Shown here piece by piece: positions 60,108 through 61,009 of a DNA stretch of 61,009 nt. The DNA comes from Ignavibacteriota bacterium (GTDB taxonomy: Bacteria > Bacteroidota > Ignavibacteria > Palsa-1295), in the NCBI GenBank assembly GCA_003151825.1, contig PLYO01000036.1:101100-162108 (forward strand). Reading direction: 5' to 3'. Position numbers and translations under genes: made by a program. Numbering within the stretch: the stretch's first letter is position 1; each line of letters opens with the position of its first letter. The notes under the pieces are model-generated. The model was given only the letters and a program-made list of their open reading frames with translations, was not told the origin of the DNA and did no database searches.

Positions 60108-61009
60108 ATGATCCCTCGCTACACACGCCCTGAAATGGGGGCGATCTGGACGGAAGATAACAAATACAAGATCTGGCTCGAAATCGAACTCCTTGCGATG
60201 GAGAAGCAGGAGCAGTTGGGCATTGTGCCGAGCGGGACGTCGGCTAAGATTCGCCCGGTCGCCACATTCCAGCCCGCGCGCATTGATGAGATCGAGCGCG
60301 AGACAAAGCACGACGTTATCGCATTCCTAACGAATGTGGCGGAATCCGTCGGGCCGGATTCTCGCTTTATTCATCTCGGCATGACTTCGAGCGATGTCGT
60401 GGATACGGCATTCTCCGTGCAGTGTATGCAGGCGGGTAAATTATTGGTGGATGGAATTCAAAAGCTGATAGATGCGCTGGGTGCGCGAGCGGGGGAATTT
60501 AAGCACACGCCCATCATTGGCAGGACGCATGGGATTCATGCAGAGCCAACGACGTTCGGCCTCAAGCTTGCCGTCTTTTACGCAGAAATGAAACGCGCAA
60601 AAGAGAGAATGGAACGAGCTCTAAAAACCATCTCCGTTGGAAAAATTTCGGGCGCGGTTGGCACGTTCGAGCATTTGGATCCCAGCGTGGAAGAATATGT
60701 GTGTGCGAAATTGGGGTTGGAAGCCGCGCCCGTTTCCACGCAGATCGTGCAGCGCGATAGACATGCGGAATTTTTCACCACGATCTCATTAGTTGGCGCG
60801 AGTCTCGAAAAAATCGCGACGGAACTTCGGCATTTGCAGCGCACGGAAGTTCGCGAAGTGGAGGAATTTTTTGCGAAGGGGCAAAAAGGTTCCAGCGCGA
60901 TGCCGCACAAACGCAATCCGATTACTTGGGAGCGTGTCACGGGCCTCGCGCGGCTGCTGCGCGGCTATGCGATGACGGCAATGGAGAACGTCGCGCTGTG
61001 GCACGAGCG
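60108..61009 (+). CDS. purB: Adenylosuccinate lyase, N-terminal 300 residues (runs off the window)
   Basis: The first 300 codons of a purB gene, cut by the right edge. The fumarase/aspartase-superfamily marks are complete as far as they go: the N-terminal [33 protein letters not shown], the [14 protein letters not shown] segment with an active-site His, and the signature loop [19 protein letters not shown]. The enzyme acts twice in purine synthesis. The ATG at 60108 directly precedes the conserved IPRYTRPEM. No clear TAnnTTTG box was found ahead of it. Confidence 0.96.
   Translation, partial: MIPRYTRPEMGAIWTEDNKYKIWLEIELLAMEKQEQLGIVPSGTSAKIRPVATFQPARIDEIERETKHDVIAFLTNVAESVGPDSRFIHLGMTSSDVVDTAFSVQCMQAGKLLVDGIQKLIDALGARAGEFKHTPIIGRTHGIHAEPTTFGLKLAVFYAEMKRAKERMERALKTISVGKISGAVGTFEHLDPSVEEYVCAKLGLEAAPVSTQIVQRDRHAEFFTTISLVGASLEKIATELRHLQRTEVREVEEFFAKGQKGSSAMPHKRNPITWERVTGLARLLRGYAMTAMENVALWHE

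Overview
The window looks like a chromosomal segment of a Bacteroidota/Chlorobiota-type bacterium. Candidatus Kapabacteria or a close relative is my best guess, from memory and not from a search. The grounds are secreted proteins ending in type IX secretion (T9SS) sorting domains, TonB-dependent receptors with a carboxypeptidase-like N-terminal domain, a BtuB/BtuG-type vitamin B12 locus, and several promoter boxes of the Bacteroidota form TAnnTTTG. Base composition is moderate (about 50% GC) and fairly even. I found no rRNA, tRNA, transposase, integrase, phage structural gene or CRISPR array.

Layout. 0-3.3 kb: thioesterase, clpS, a NifU-C protein and the Mrp/ApbC ATPase, all on the minus strand. 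3.3-6.4 kb: two overlapping polytopic GT-C-like glycosyltransferases. 6.5-10.3 kb: rsgA and an FKBP peptidyl-prolyl isomerase on the plus strand, then carA and a PP-loop ATPase on the minus strand. 10.4-14.4 kb: a B12 uptake operon (btuB, a btuG-like lipoprotein, a DUF6580-like membrane protein) behind a cobalamin riboswitch and a promoter. 14.5-19.3 kb: a divergent probable metal operon (small Cys protein, TonB-dependent receptor, atypical P1B-like ATPase). 19.3-22.1 kb: a DnaJ/CbpA protein, asd and a lipoprotein. 22.1-27.6 kb: an ABC exporter followed by two tandem TIR-FlgO/TolB-TPR proteins. 27.6-32 kb: aldehyde dehydrogenase, pirin and an oligopeptide-type binding lipoprotein. 32-46 kb: a patchwork dense in toxin-antitoxin and HEPN genes (VapBC three times, BrnTA, HicBA, two HEPN-like proteins, a RecA-fold protein without a P-loop), interleaved with typA, aspS and T9SS or envelope genes. 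45.9-54.6 kb: a cystathionine beta-synthase-like enzyme, lipoproteins, a large TPR protein, a TlpA-like thioredoxin, an XRE regulator and a secreted-protein pair ending in a T9SS metzincin protease. 54.6-60 kb: a five-gene minus-strand operon (SDR, hutU, membrane protein, HIT, aldo-keto reductase). The start of purB runs off the right edge.

The strongest unusual signal is the spread of short palindromic elements into functional sequence. A 33-bp element (11 codons) is read through in rsgA, the FKBP gene and carA, in two reading frames and with a compensatory arm change. A 78-bp palindrome (26 codons) lies between the start codon and the conserved body of hutU. Palindromes also form the peripheral arms of the cobalamin riboswitch. 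The second signal is the duplicated TIR-FlgO/TolB-TPR pair next to an ABC exporter, a plausible undescribed NAD-linked sensing or defence module. The third is the cluster of TA, HEPN and degenerate-ATPase genes at 32-46 kb. Several promoters sit so close to the ATG that leaderless mRNAs are likely.
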